Assembly (NCBI RefSeq): GCF_021729865.1
Contig: NZ_CP063400.1
Coordinates: 3,968,001-4,032,000 of the forward strand
Direction: 5' to 3'
DNA from: Hydrogenophaga sp. SL48
GTDB taxonomy: Bacteria; Pseudomonadota; Gammaproteobacteria; Burkholderiales; Burkholderiaceae_C
DNA length: 64,000 nt
Within the stretch, counting starts at the first letter, position 1. The number at the start of each line of letters is the position of its first letter. This document shows positions 17,597 through 26,882 of the stretch, piece after piece. Under the pieces are notes generated by a model. It did not search any database. It was not told the origin of the DNA and saw nothing but the letters and a program-made list of their open reading frames with translations. Both the position numbers and the translations under genes were made by a program.

Positions 17597-18550
17597 TCAG
17601 GCGGTGCGCCCGAGCCGCTCCATCGCGTCGGCCAGCCAGTCCGGCGGCAAAGCCACGGGCCCGGTGAGGCTCACGCGCCAGCCGCCCGGCTCCGCCGCCA
17701 CCTCGGCGGCGCTCCCGCACCAGAGCAGCCACGCGAACCAGGCGCAGGCCGGCGCCGGTGCCGCCTCGCCCGCGGGCGCGGCCAGCAACGCGGTCAGACC
17801 CGCCGCGTCCGGCAGGTGCACGGCCCCGCCCCGGACCGCGCCGCCCAGCGCCTGCGCCAGCACCGTCAGCGCCTGGTCGTCGTCCGCGCGGGCGCCCCAC
17901 TGCTGCATCCGGTGGCGCAGATGGGTGGCGATGCCCGCGCCGCGCCGCGCTTCGGCCTGCAGCAGGTCGGCGTGGTCCCAGCGGTTCCAGTCCACCGCGG
18001 GTTCGATCCCGCCCACCACCAGGGCCGCGCGGGCAAAACCGGCCACGGCGGCCTCATGGGCCGTCTCGTGCACGGCGGCGGCGATCGTCAGCAGCGAGCC
18101 CAGCCGGCTGCCCAGCAGGCGGGACTGCTGCGCGAGCAGCTTGTCGCGCACGAGCCCGTCGCGCTCGCTGCGCAGCTCGGCCAGTTCCATGGCGTTCTTG
18201 AGGTCGGTACGCAGGCTCTCCAGCTCCCAGGGCTTGGCGATGTAGCGGTAAATCTCGCCGGTGTTGATGGCGTCGATGGCCTCGCCCAGCTCGGAGTAGG
18301 CGGTGGTCAGCATGCGCACGATGTTCGGGTAATGCTGGCGCGCATGGCGCAGCAGCTCGTTGCCGCGCTCACCCGGCATGCGCTGGTCACACACCAGCAC
18401 CGCGATGTCGGCGTGGTGCGCGCTGAGCACCGCGCGGCCTTCTTCGACCGAATTCGCCGTGAGCACGGGCGCCAGCGGTCCCACCAGGCGCTCGAAATAC
18501 TTCAATGCAATCGGTTCATCGTCAACGTAGAGGATTTTGGTGGGTGTCAT
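17597..18550 (-). CDS. phcQ: Response regulator of a phc-type quorum-sensing system (PhcQ-like)
   Basis: 317 residues. N-terminal receiver (1-118): LYVDDEP (D10, D11), phosphoacceptor D55 in LVCDQRMPG, and K106 in YIAKPW. A helical segment follows (RTDLKNAMELAELRSERDGL), then a poorly conserved region starting VHETAHEAAVAG that resembles a degenerate kinase H-box without a recognisable ATP-binding half. There is no DNA-binding domain. Identification rests on the receiver type plus gene order with phcR, phcS and phcB. In Ralstonia, PhcQ modulates quorum-sensing-dependent genes. It overlaps phcR by ATGA at 18547-18550. Confidence 0.75.
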   Translation of the reverse strand: MTPTKILYVDDEPIALKYFERLVGPLAPVLTANSVEEGRAVLSAHHADIAVLVCDQRMPGERGNELLRHARQHYPNIVRMLTTAYSELGEAIDAINTGEIYRYIAKPWELESLRTDLKNAMELAELRSERDGLVRDKLLAQQSRLLGSRLGSLLTIAAAVHETAHEAAVAGFARAALVVGGIEPAVDWNRWDHADLLQAEARRGAGIATHLRHRMQQWGARADDDQALTVLAQALGGAVRGGAVHLPDAAGLTALLAAPAGEAAPAPACAWFAWLLWCGSAAEVAAEPGGWRVSLTGPVALPPDWLADAMERLGRTA

Positions 18551-19752
18551 GTCGGTTCCTCGTCTGGGTGTTCTTGGATAGGGGGAAAGTACAGACTGAC
18601 CACGGTGCCGCCATCCGGGCCCGACCGGACCTCGATCGTGCCGCCCATCGAGGTCATCACCCGCTGGCAAAACACCAGGCCCATGCCGCTGCCGCCGCTG
18701 GTCGCGCGGGTGGTCACCGGTTCGTGGGTCAGGCGCCGCAACACCTCGGGGGCGATCCCGGGGCCGTTGTCGATCACCCGGATCACCGATTGCGGGGGTA
18801 GGCCCGGGGCGGGCGCCCCCAGTTCGAGCAGCAGGTGGACGCGGGGCTGCCCGGGTGGCGCAGCCCGTAGGGCCATCAGCGCGTTCTTCACCAGCGTGCA
18901 GATCACGAGATACAACAGATCGCGCCGCCCCGGCAGCGTGAAATCGCGCGCCAGATCGCAGCCGAGCCACACGGACTCCCCCTCCTCGAAGGGGTACTCG
19001 TCCAGCACCGCCTGCACCAGGTCGCTGGCCCGCAAGCTGGCCGAACTGTCGGCATGGTAGGCGTCACGGGCGGTTTGCACAAACGAGGACACCAGCGACT
19101 GGGCGTAGTCCGACCGGCGCAGCGCGGCCTCCAGCATGGCCTTGACTTCACCCGGACGGCGCTGGCCGATGCAGGCCACCTCGGGCTTGCAACCGATCGC
19201 ATCCAGGTGCCGGTCGCGCATCGCGGTGAGGTAACCGCTCACGGTCGCCAGCGGTGTCGTCACTTCGTGGGCCAGAAACCCCAGGGTCTCGCGCAAGGTG
19301 GCCTCGCGGCGCTCGATGAGCGCCTTGTCGCGCGCCCGCTCGCGGCTGTTGGCCAGCGCGCTGCGCAGGGCCTGGCGCGTGATCGTTTCGTCCAGCGGCT
19401 TCTCCAGGATGGCCTCCACATGCCCCTGGTTGACCGCGGCCATGGCCACGTCCTTGTCGGCGCAAGCTGACACCAGGAGGCGCGACACGTGGGGGTGTTC
19501 GCGCCGTGCGGTGCTCAGCAGCGCCACGCCGTCCTGGCCCGGCATGCTGTAGTCGGTCAGCAGCACCGCCACCTCGTGCCCACGTTGTGCCAGCAGGTCG
19601 AGCGCCTGCGCGACCCCGCCGGCCGTGAGCACGACAAACTCGTCGCCGTACTGTCTCGCGAACCACTTGAGGGCCATGGGCTCGTCATCGACCAGCAGGA
19701 TGGCGTGGGCGTCCAGCGCGGAGGGCTTTGCACCCGGGGTGTCGGACATCAT
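18547..19752 (-). CDS. phcR: Receiver-histidine kinase hybrid of a phc-type quorum-sensing system (PhcR-like)
   Basis: 401 residues with an inverted hybrid layout. N-terminal receiver: LLVDDEP (D22, D23), D67 in LLTDYSMPG, K118 in EKPL. A cytosolic histidine kinase follows: H162 in FLAHEVTTPLATVSGY, N-box TLVKNALMAL, G1 VIDNGPGIAP, G2 SGGSGMGLVF. There are no TM segments. A response regulator ending in a kinase domain is the unusual hallmark of Ralstonia PhcR. By analogy it is phosphorylated by PhcS at high cell density and relieves repression of PhcA activity. Overlaps both neighbours by 4 bp. Confidence 0.8.
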   Translation of the reverse strand: MMSDTPGAKPSALDAHAILLVDDEPMALKWFARQYGDEFVVLTAGGVAQALDLLAQRGHEVAVLLTDYSMPGQDGVALLSTARREHPHVSRLLVSACADKDVAMAAVNQGHVEAILEKPLDETITRQALRSALANSRERARDKALIERREATLRETLGFLAHEVTTPLATVSGYLTAMRDRHLDAIGCKPEVACIGQRRPGEVKAMLEAALRRSDYAQSLVSSFVQTARDAYHADSSASLRASDLVQAVLDEYPFEEGESVWLGCDLARDFTLPGRRDLLYLVICTLVKNALMALRAAPPGQPRVHLLLELGAPAPGLPPQSVIRVIDNGPGIAPEVLRRLTHEPVTTRATSGGSGMGLVFCQRVMTSMGGTIEVRSGPDGGTVVSLYFPPIQEHPDEEPT

Positions 19753-21077
19753 GTGGACGGCCTCGGCAGATCAAAGGTGAACTCGGTCCATTCACCCCAC
19801 ACGCTGTCCACGGCCAGGGTTCCGCCGTGGCGCTGCACGATGCCGTAGCTCACGCTCAGCCCCAGGCCCAGTCCGGCACCGACATCGCGGGTGGTGAAAA
19901 ACGGCTCGAACACCCGCCCGATGTGGGCCGGATCGATGCCCGGCCCGTTGTCTCGCACCGAAACCGCCAGCCGCTCGCCCTGCTGCTGGACGCGCACCAC
20001 GATCTTCGCCCCCAGGCGCTGCACCGCCTGCAACGCGTGCGCCGCGTTGCTCAGCAGGTTGATCAGCACTCCGATGATGGCCGGCTCGTCGCCCAGCACG
20101 TGGGTGTCCTGTGGCAGGTCCACCGTGACCTCGATGCCCTTGAGTTCGTAGCCCGCGAGCCGCAGCGCCGAGCGCACCGCGTTCTCCAGCAGGAACGGGC
20201 GCTGGCTGTCTTCCCCGGGTTTCTGGTAGGCGAAGGTCTTGAGGTCGGAGACGATGTTCTGCACCCGGGTCATGCCTTCGAGCGCGTCGTCCAGGCTCTC
20301 CTTGAGCATGGGGTCGGTCTTGGCCGCGGGCACCATCAGGCCCATGTTGATCGCCATCAGGCTGTAGTTGACCGGGTTGTTCAGCTCGTGCAGCAGGCCG
20401 GCGGAGAGCGTGCCGATGGCGGCCATCTTTTCGCGCTGCAGCAACTGGCCCTTGACTTCGGCCAGGGTGCGGTTGGTTTCCTTCAACCGCTCGTTCTGCT
20501 CCGCCACCTGCTCCCGGAGGGCAAACAGGCGCAGGCGGCTCAACTCGGCAAAGTAGGTGCAGCCCACGCAGATGATGGCCGAGAAGGCCGTGAACAGCAG
20601 GTGCGCGACGAACTGGCCCGTGGTGACGATGCCGCCCGCGTGCCAGAAGCAGGCCACGGCATAGATGAGGCAGGTGAACACCCCGAACGCCAGCCCTTCG
20701 AGGTAGCTGATGGGCACGATCATGCCCACGGCGTACAGCGCCAGATGAAGCCCCACGAAGTAGATGGACGCCGCCCCTTCGGTCTGGGCGATCATCCAGG
20801 CGATCATGACCTGCGGCAGGACCAGCCACAGCAGGGTCAGCATGCGCACATGGCGCCGCCCGAACTCGCCCTGGATGACCCAGAGGATCAGCAGGGTCGC
20901 CACCGCCACCAGCGCACGCACCAGCAGAAACACGGTCGCCTGCTCGGGATAGATCGCCATGTCCAGCCCGATGCCCGCCAGCACCAGCACGGCCGAGGTG
21001 ACGCAGCCGGTCTTGCTGAACGCCAGCCGCACGTCCTGCACCGCCGCACCCAGTGACTGAACGGAGGCGTCGGTCAT
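19749..21077 (-). CDS. phcS: Membrane sensor histidine kinase of a phc-type quorum-sensing system (PhcS-like)
   Basis: 442 residues. The N-terminal sensor has about six TM helices (25-175) with only short loops, and a coiled coil (180-215) leads to the kinase core. H-box SAGLLHELNNP with H230, N-box NLLSNAAHAL, G1 RDNGPGIDP, F-box EPFFTTRDVG, G2 GLGLGLSVSYG. The sensor lacks a periplasmic domain, as expected for a hydrophobic signal perceived in the membrane. In Ralstonia PhcS senses 3-hydroxy fatty acid methyl esters. It follows phcB with a one-base overlap (TGATG) and overlaps phcR by 4 bp. Confidence 0.82.
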   Translation of the reverse strand: MTDASVQSLGAAVQDVRLAFSKTGCVTSAVLVLAGIGLDMAIYPEQATVFLLVRALVAVATLLILWVIQGEFGRRHVRMLTLLWLVLPQVMIAWMIAQTEGAASIYFVGLHLALYAVGMIVPISYLEGLAFGVFTCLIYAVACFWHAGGIVTTGQFVAHLLFTAFSAIICVGCTYFAELSRLRLFALREQVAEQNERLKETNRTLAEVKGQLLQREKMAAIGTLSAGLLHELNNPVNYSLMAINMGLMVPAAKTDPMLKESLDDALEGMTRVQNIVSDLKTFAYQKPGEDSQRPFLLENAVRSALRLAGYELKGIEVTVDLPQDTHVLGDEPAIIGVLINLLSNAAHALQAVQRLGAKIVVRVQQQGERLAVSVRDNGPGIDPAHIGRVFEPFFTTRDVGAGLGLGLSVSYGIVQRHGGTLAVDSVWGEWTEFTFDLPRPST

Positions 21078-22549
21078 CAGGCCGTGACGCGCTCAAGCGC
21101 TGGGACGAGGAAGGACGCGAACACGTTCACGCCGGTGGCGTCGGTGAAGATCTTCTCGTCGCTGCGCCGGCTCGGAAGCACCCCCTGAAGGCGGGCCTCA
21201 TCGCGGTAGATCAGGTACCACTCCAGCACATGCTCCATCACCCCGCGCTGCGAGTTGCTGGCGTGCACGTTGGTCACCAGCACCTGGCCGCCCGGCAGGG
21301 TTCTGGCGTGCAGGTACTCCAGCAGGCGGCTGCAGACCTTGTCCGACAGGTAGTCGAACAGACCGGCGCAGTAGGCAAAGTCGTAGGCCTCGCTCGCCTC
21401 CGTGGCGTCGGCCCGGGTGGCCCGCTTGAGCAGGTTGTGCACCGAGTCGTTGACCAGCTGGAACTGCACCGGCTTGCCCAGCTGGCGCCCCACCTCCAGC
21501 ATCTTGGCGCGGGTGTGCTCCAGGGTCACTTCGCTGAAATCCAGCAGCGTGAAGTGCACGCTGTCCGGGTCGCCGCCGCCCAGCAGGAAGCGCTCGACCT
21601 CCACCGCCGGCCCGCAACCGATGTTCAGGATGCGCACCGGCCGGCCCAGGGTCCGCGCCCGGGCGCTGACTTGCTTCAAATGGTCCACCAGGATGTCGAT
21701 GCGGTTGCGATGCGCCTGGGCCACAGCGGACTGCAGGAACAAGGCGTTGATCATCTGGAAGTAGGTGGTGGCCCCTTGCTGGGGGTCTGACAGGATCTGG
21801 TTCACCATCTCGTAGTCACCGGCATAGCCCAGTGGCTTGGCAAACGTGCGGTACACGAAAGGCGCGCGCAGCAGCAGGGGGTGCAGGGAGGCCTGGGCGA
21901 AACTGCGGTAGGTGGCCAGGTCTTCCTCGGGCACATCCTGGGTTTCGGCCTCCAGCGCGGCGAAATAACCGGCCGCCGCCGCCATCACCGGCGACGCGAT
22001 TTCCTGGAACACCGCCGGCGACACGCGGCCGTCAGCGTCCCTCGGCAGGGCACTGGAAAAATCGGCGTGGTCGGTCCACCGGGACACCTCCGTGAGATAG
22101 GCGCGGATCTCGCTCACCGCCACCAGGTAGCCCCGCTTGATCTTGAAGCGCCCGAACCAGTCCTCCACGAACCGCTGGGCCTGCTGGCCCACACTGCCCG
22201 AGTCGCCCCGGGCCATGCTCAGATCGGACCACTCGTCGATCAGGGCCAGCGACACCACGGCCATCAGCCCGGTGTTGAGCAGGCTCACCACCACCGCCTT
22301 GCCCTTGTAGATGCTGCGGTCGCCCGAGCGGATGTTCAGCTCGGTGAGCACCTCGCTGACCTGGACGATGGAGTAGGGGTTGTAGACCTCCATCGCCAGC
22401 GAGCGCCGCTGCAGGCTCGTCAGGGTTCCGCGTGCAACCTCACCCTGGCTGTTGCGGAAAGTGACGACGGGGTCGAATGGACGCTGGAGTTGCACGGCGG
22501 AGTTGCTATCAATAAGGGAGAGGCCGAGCAATGCATCGACCGTAAACAA
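21077..22549 (-). CDS. phcB: SAM-dependent methyltransferase, quorum signal synthase-like (PhcB-like)
   Basis: Up to 490 residues. The C-terminal half is a class I methyltransferase: motif I RILNIGCGPAVEVERF (306-321), acidic loop TLLDFSEVTLEHTRAKM, motif IV region YDFAYCAGLFDYLSD, and post-motif LPGGQVLVTNVH. The N-terminal region (about 20-105) resembles a small beta-barrel, perhaps PilZ-like. Ralstonia PhcB methylates 3-hydroxy fatty acids to the diffusible ester signal; the chain length here cannot be predicted. The start is uncertain: the longest frame begins with TTG at 22549, and GTG at 22495 (then QLQRPFDPVVTF) is a good alternative. Neither has a clear ribosome binding site. First gene of the four-gene unit. 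Confidence 0.8.
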   Translation of the reverse strand: MFTVDALLGLSLIDSNSAVQLQRPFDPVVTFRNSQGEVARGTLTSLQRRSLAMEVYNPYSIVQVSEVLTELNIRSGDRSIYKGKAVVVSLLNTGLMAVVSLALIDEWSDLSMARGDSGSVGQQAQRFVEDWFGRFKIKRGYLVAVSEIRAYLTEVSRWTDHADFSSALPRDADGRVSPAVFQEIASPVMAAAAGYFAALEAETQDVPEEDLATYRSFAQASLHPLLLRAPFVYRTFAKPLGYAGDYEMVNQILSDPQQGATTYFQMINALFLQSAVAQAHRNRIDILVDHLKQVSARARTLGRPVRILNIGCGPAVEVERFLLGGGDPDSVHFTLLDFSEVTLEHTRAKMLEVGRQLGKPVQFQLVNDSVHNLLKRATRADATEASEAYDFAYCAGLFDYLSDKVCSRLLEYLHARTLPGGQVLVTNVHASNSQRGVMEHVLEWYLIYRDEARLQGVLPSRRSDEKIFTDATGVNVFASFLVPALERVTA

Positions 22550-22634
22550 AGAGCCCGAGCGCCAGTGTAGTCATCTGCGGCCGATGGCGTCCGGATCGAC
22601 TGCCGATCCGCCGCACCCACCCCCTTTAGGCGAA

Positions 22635-22667
22635 AGAGCCCGACCGGGATTTCACCGGCCGGGCTCT
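22635..22667 (-). terminator. Terminator after htpG
   Basis: 13-bp stem with one G-T pair: AGAGCCCGACCGG (22635-22647) and CCGGCCGGGCTCT (22655-22667), followed on the minus strand by TTTCGCC. It separates htpG from the phcB promoter region. A second stem (GCGGCG/CGCCGC, about 22695-22714) lies between it and htpG. Confidence 0.75.
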
Positions 22668-22718
22668 CTGTGCCCCCCGCAAAGGGGCTGTTGCGGCGGC
22701 TTTGCGCCGCCGCGCCGT

Positions 22719-24668
22719 TCACACCAGCAGGGCATTCACCCGCTTGACATACTCGGCAGGGTTTTCCGGCAGGCCGCCTTCGGCCAGCAGGGCCTGGTCA
22801 AACAGGATGTGGGCCAGGTCGTCGAAGTGGGCGCTGCCCTCCAGCTTCTTCACCAGCGGGTGCTCGGCGTTCACCTCCAGGATGGGCTTGCTGGCCGGCG
22901 CCTGCTGGCCGGCGGCCTTGAGCATGCGAGCCAGCTGGTTGGAGAGGTCACCCTCGCCCACCACCAGGCAGGCCGCGGAATCGACCAGGCGCGTGGTCAC
23001 GCGCACGTCCTGCGCCTTGTCCTTGAGCGCCTCCTTGAGCTTGTCGAGCATGGGCTTGAAGCTCTCGGCGGCGGCTTCGGCGGCCTTCTTCTCTTCTTCG
23101 TCCTGCAAGGTGCCCAGATCCACCGCGCCCTTGGCCACGCTCTGCAGCGGCGTGCCGTCGAAGTCGTGCAGGTGCGACACCGCCCACTCGTCCACGCGGT
23201 CGGCCATCAGCAGCACCTCGATGCCCTTCTTCTTGAACACTTCGAGCTGGGGGCTGTTCTTGGCGGCGGCGATGCTGTCGGCCGTGATGTAGTAGATCGC
23301 GGCCTGGCCTTCCTTCATGCGCGCCTTGTAGTCCGCCAGGCTCACGCTCACCGCGTCGCTGGTGGTGGAGGCAAAGCGCAGCAGCCTGGCGATCTTCTCG
23401 CGGTTGGCGAAATCTTCGCCCAGGCCTTCTTTCAACACGGCGCCGAACTCGGCGTAGAAGGCCGAGTACTTGCCGGCGTCCTTCTCGGCCGCGGCCTTCT
23501 CGTCGTCGCTCAGCACGTCGGTCACGCCGTCCGCGCCCTCTTCGGCCTTCGGCGCCACGTCCTTCTTCGCCAGGTCTTCCAGCATGGCCAGCACGCGGCG
23601 CGTGTTGCCTTCGCGGATCGCCTTCACGTCGCGGCTTTCCTGCAGCAGCTCGCGGCTCACGTTGAGCGGCAGATCGGCCGAATCGACCACGCCCTTGACC
23701 CAGCGCAGGTACGAGGGCATCAGCGCCTCGGCCTCGTCCATGATGAACACGCGGCGCACGTAGAGCTTGATGCCGGCCTTGCGGTCGCGGTTCCACAGGT
23801 CCATCGGCGCCTTGGCCGGGATGTAGAGCAGCTGCGTGTACTCGGTGCTGCCTTCCACCCGGTTGTGGCTCCAGGCCAGCGGGGCCTCCTGGTCGTAGCT
23901 GATGTTCTTGTAGAAATCGGCGTACTGCTCGTCGGAAATGTCCTTCTTGCTGCGCGCCCACAGCGCGTTGGCCGAGTTGGCGGCTTCCCACTCGTCCTGC
24001 GTCACGTACTCGCTCTTCTCGGCGTCCCACGCTTCCTTCTGCATCAGGATCGGCAGGCTGATGTGGTCGGAGTACTTGGTGATGAGCGACTTGAGCTTCC
24101 AGTGGCTCAGGTACTCGCCCGCGTCGTCGCGCAGGTGCAGGGTGATGGTGGTGCCGCGCGCGGCGCGCTCGATGGTCTCCACCTCGAACTCGCCCGTGCC
24201 GCCGCTGGTCCAGCGCACGCCCTCGGCCGCCGGCAGGCCGGCGCGGCGCGACTCGACCGTGATCTTGTCGGCCACGATGAAGCCCGAATAGAAGCCCACG
24301 CCGAACTGGCCGATCAGCTGCGCGTCCTTCTTCTGGTCACCGCTCAGGTGGCTCATGAAGTCCTTGGTGCCGCTCTTGGCGATGGTGCCCAGGTGCTCCA
24401 CCGCTTCGGCCTGGCTCATGCCGATGCCGTTGTCGGTGATGGTGATGGTCTTCGCTTCCTTGTCGAAAGCCACGCGCACGTCGAGGTTGGGCGCGTCTTC
24501 GAACAGCGCGGCGTTGTTCAGGCCTTCAAAGCGCAGCTTGTCGCAGGCGTCAGACGCGTTGGACACCAGCTCGCGCAGGAAGATCTCGGGGTTGGAATAC
24601 AGCGAATGGGTGACGAGGTGCAGCAGCTGCGCCACCTCGGCCTGGAAAGACAGGGTTTGTTTGCTCAT
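22719..24668 (-). CDS. htpG: Chaperone HtpG (Hsp90)
   Basis: ATP-dependent cytosolic Hsp90 chaperone. 649 residues, full length. The N-terminal GHKL ATPase shows [32 protein letters not shown] and [17 protein letters not shown]. The middle domain has [18 protein letters not shown], and the dimerisation domain is at the C-terminus. The ATG at 24668 gives the canonical [11 protein letters not shown] beginning; upstream open frame was discarded. Separated from the LysR-type gene upstream by 122 bp. Confidence 0.98.
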   Translation of the reverse strand: MSKQTLSFQAEVAQLLHLVTHSLYSNPEIFLRELVSNASDACDKLRFEGLNNAALFEDAPNLDVRVAFDKEAKTITITDNGIGMSQAEAVEHLGTIAKSGTKDFMSHLSGDQKKDAQLIGQFGVGFYSGFIVADKITVESRRAGLPAAEGVRWTSGGTGEFEVETIERAARGTTITLHLRDDAGEYLSHWKLKSLITKYSDHISLPILMQKEAWDAEKSEYVTQDEWEAANSANALWARSKKDISDEQYADFYKNISYDQEAPLAWSHNRVEGSTEYTQLLYIPAKAPMDLWNRDRKAGIKLYVRRVFIMDEAEALMPSYLRWVKGVVDSADLPLNVSRELLQESRDVKAIREGNTRRVLAMLEDLAKKDVAPKAEEGADGVTDVLSDDEKAAAEKDAGKYSAFYAEFGAVLKEGLGEDFANREKIARLLRFASTTSDAVSVSLADYKARMKEGQAAIYYITADSIAAAKNSPQLEVFKKKGIEVLLMADRVDEWAVSHLHDFDGTPLQSVAKGAVDLGTLQDEEEKKAAEAAAESFKPMLDKLKEALKDKAQDVRVTTRLVDSAACLVVGEGDLSNQLARMLKAAGQQAPASKPILEVNAEHPLVKKLEGSAHFDDLAHILFDQALLAEGGLPENPAEYVKRVNALLV

Positions 24669-24790
24669 GATTTCAGTTGGCTGGAAAACGACAGACCGGC
24701 GCACACCGGATCGAATAGCGCGTGGCGCGGACCGGCATTCTGGCACCGGACCGCAGATCCGCTCACCAGATGGCGGTGGCCGGGCCCGTT

Positions 24791-25714
24791 TCAAGAGGCG
24801 GCCAGCAGCCTGGGCAGCCTTTCCCCGAGCAGGTCCAGCACCACCCGGGTCTTCAAGGGCAGGCGCCGGCTGTGCGGCCACAGCAGGTGCATGGGGAAGC
24901 CGAACGGCTCCGGCTCGTCAAACACCTGCAGCAATTGCCCCGAGGCCACGTCCGGCGCCACCAGCCATTTCGGCAGACGCACCAGCCCCAGCCCCGCCAC
25001 GCCCGCGGCGCACATGGCCTCGAGGCTGTCGAACACCAACGCCGGCGCGGGAATGGGCAGCGTGTCTTCAGCCCGTTCGCCTTGGCCGAACTGCCACAGC
25101 TTGGCGGCCCCGTCGCGACCATAGGCGATGAAGCGGTGCGCAGGGCATTGCGCGCGCAGGTCGGCCAGGCCTGCGGGCCTGCCTCGGGTGGCCAGGTAGG
25201 CCGGCGCGGCATACAACCCCATCCACTGGTGTCCGACGGACCGGGCCGACAGCACCGCGCTGTCGGGCAGCTCGCCACTGCGCAACGCCACGTCCACCCC
25301 GTCTTCCACCAAGTCCACACGCCGGTCGTTCAGCGACACCTCCAGCACCAGCTCGGGGTGCTGCTGCGCCAGCTCCAGCAGCAAGGGCACCACACACCGG
25401 CGCCCCACCACGTCGGGCAACGACACGCGCACGCGCCCGGTGGGCACCAGCCGGCCCGCATCGATCTCCTGCCGCGCGGCCTCCAGTTCCTGCAGTGCGC
25501 GGCGGCAGCGTTCGTAACAGGCAGCACCCTCGTCGGTCAGGCTCTGGCTGCGGGTGGTGCGGTGGAACAGCCGCACACCCAGGCGCGACTCCATCACCGA
25601 AATGCTCTTGGCCACCGCCGAGCGGGTGATGTGCAGGCGCTGCGCCGCTTGCGCAAAGCTGCCGGCCTCCACCGCCGCCACGAACTCTTCCACGCCCCTG
25701 AAACTTTCGCTCAT
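24791..25714 (-). CDS. LysR-family transcriptional regulator
   Basis: 307 residues. N-terminal winged [46 protein letters not shown]. The effector-binding domain belongs to the substrate-binding-fold type, starting near 90. It is divergent from an alcohol dehydrogenase-like gene over 102 bp, the classic LysR arrangement, so that gene is its probable target along with itself. The effector is unknown. ATG at 25714. It is not close to phcA in context: it sits beyond htpG and faces the dehydrogenase. Confidence 0.93.
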   Translation of the reverse strand: MSESFRGVEEFVAAVEAGSFAQAAQRLHITRSAVAKSISVMESRLGVRLFHRTTRSQSLTDEGAACYERCRRALQELEAARQEIDAGRLVPTGRVRVSLPDVVGRRCVVPLLLELAQQHPELVLEVSLNDRRVDLVEDGVDVALRSGELPDSAVLSARSVGHQWMGLYAAPAYLATRGRPAGLADLRAQCPAHRFIAYGRDGAAKLWQFGQGERAEDTLPIPAPALVFDSLEAMCAAGVAGLGLVRLPKWLVAPDVASGQLLQVFDEPEPFGFPMHLLWPHSRRLPLKTRVVLDLLGERLPRLLAAS

Positions 25715-25727
25715 TGACAACCCCAAA

Positions 25728-25742
25728 TCAACAATGTGTTGA
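25728..25742. promoter_or_regulatory. Candidate LysR-type operator
   Basis: TCAACA-ATG-TGTTGA, a perfect dyad with 6-bp arms, lies in the middle of the LysR/dehydrogenase divergent region 13 bp from the regulator's start codon. It fits autoregulation plus control of the dehydrogenase. Confidence 0.5.
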
Positions 25743-25816
25743 AAATTATCCACCACACAGCAATCTTTGGAACCAATAGCATCGGTCGCTGGTTTCAACC
25801 CTTCAAGCAACACACC

Positions 25817-26830
25817 ATGACGGACGCACCCAACACCCTTTCCCGCTGGCAACTCAGCGCCTATGGCCGCCAGCACCTCAGCCACGTCGAGGCCCCCATG
25901 CCCACCCCGGGGCCGGGCCAAATCCTGGTGCAGGTGGCCGCCGCTTCGCTCAACTACCGCGATCTGCTGATGATTCACAACGGCATGGGCACGCCCTTCA
26001 CCGCCCCCTGGACGCCCGGCTCCGACATGGCCGGCCGCGTGCTCGCCGTGGGCGACGGCGTCAAGCGCTGGCAAGCCGGCGACGCAGTGATCAGCAGCTT
26101 CTACGCTGGCTGGATCGACGGCAAACCTTCGCCCGAGGTCTTTCCCCTGGGCGGACCCGGCCCCGGCATGTTGGCATCCCACGTGCTACTGGACGCGCAA
26201 TGGGTCGCGGCCGCGCCCACCACGCTGAGCCCTGCGCAGGCCAGCACCCTGCCCTGTGCGGCCCTGACCGCCTGGTTTGCCCTGATCGAACAGGGCGGGC
26301 TGCGCGCCGGCCAGACCGTGCTGATCCACGGCACCGGCGGCGTCGCGCTGTTCGGCCTGCAACTGGCACGCTTGCACGGCGCGCGCACGGTGGTGGTCTC
26401 GGGCGACGCCAGCAAACGCGAGCAGGTGCTGGCGATGGGTGCCACCCATGCCCTGGCGCGGGATGGCGACTGGGTCGCCGAGCTGCACCAACTGACCCAG
26501 GGCCACGGCGCGGACCACGTGCTGGAACTGGTGGGCGGCGCCAACGTGGAGCGTTCGGTGCAAGCCCTGGCGGCAGGCGGACGGCTGTCGGTCATTGGCG
26601 TGCTGGACGGCGACCGCATCGGCACGTCCGCCTACCCGCTGATTCGCCACCGGACCGTGCTGCAAGGCATCAACGTGGGGCACCGCCGTGCCCTGGAGGA
26701 TCTGGTGCGCGCCATCGACGTGAACGGGCTCACGCCCACCGTGGCCGCCACCTACAAGGCCAGCGAGCTGACCGCCGCGCTGGACCACCTGGCCCGAGGC
26801 GCTTTCGGCAAGATCGTGGTCACGTTCTGA
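25817..26830 (+). CDS. Zinc-type alcohol dehydrogenase/quinone reductase family NAD(P)-dependent oxidoreductase
   Basis: 337 residues of the MDR superfamily. GroES-like N-terminal domain: ASLNYRDLLMIHNGMG and PGSDMAGRVLAVG. Rossmann domain with VLIHGTGGVALFGLQLARLHGARTVVVSGDASK. The structural zinc cysteine cluster is absent and the usual catalytic Cys is replaced by Asn-Tyr in SLNYRD, as in zinc-free quinone reductase-like members. It probably reduces an enone, quinone or aldehyde using NADPH. Start at 25817 (MTDAPNTLSRW); the upstream frame reads through the operator. Controlled presumably by the divergent LysR regulator. Confidence 0.88.
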   Translation: MTDAPNTLSRWQLSAYGRQHLSHVEAPMPTPGPGQILVQVAAASLNYRDLLMIHNGMGTPFTAPWTPGSDMAGRVLAVGDGVKRWQAGDAVISSFYAGWIDGKPSPEVFPLGGPGPGMLASHVLLDAQWVAAAPTTLSPAQASTLPCAALTAWFALIEQGGLRAGQTVLIHGTGGVALFGLQLARLHGARTVVVSGDASKREQVLAMGATHALARDGDWVAELHQLTQGHGADHVLELVGGANVERSVQALAAGGRLSVIGVLDGDRIGTSAYPLIRHRTVLQGINVGHRRALEDLVRAIDVNGLTPTVAATYKASELTAALDHLARGAFGKIVVTF

Positions 26831-26882
26831 CGCAGGGAGCCCGAGCGCCGGGGCTTTGGGCCACACCCCGCCCGGCGAACGC

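Noticed and set aside
22452..25124. Very long open frame on the plus strand opposite htpG (890 codons)
   Set aside because: It is antisense to htpG and the LysR gene. Its composition (Arg, His, Ala, Gln repeats) is what high-GC third positions produce on the reverse strand, with no domain visible.
24791..25714. LysR gene as a phcA homologue controlled by the nearby phc operon
   Set aside because: It is separated by htpG and divergent from an alcohol dehydrogenase gene with its own dyad operator. Nothing in its sequence that I can see marks it as PhcA.
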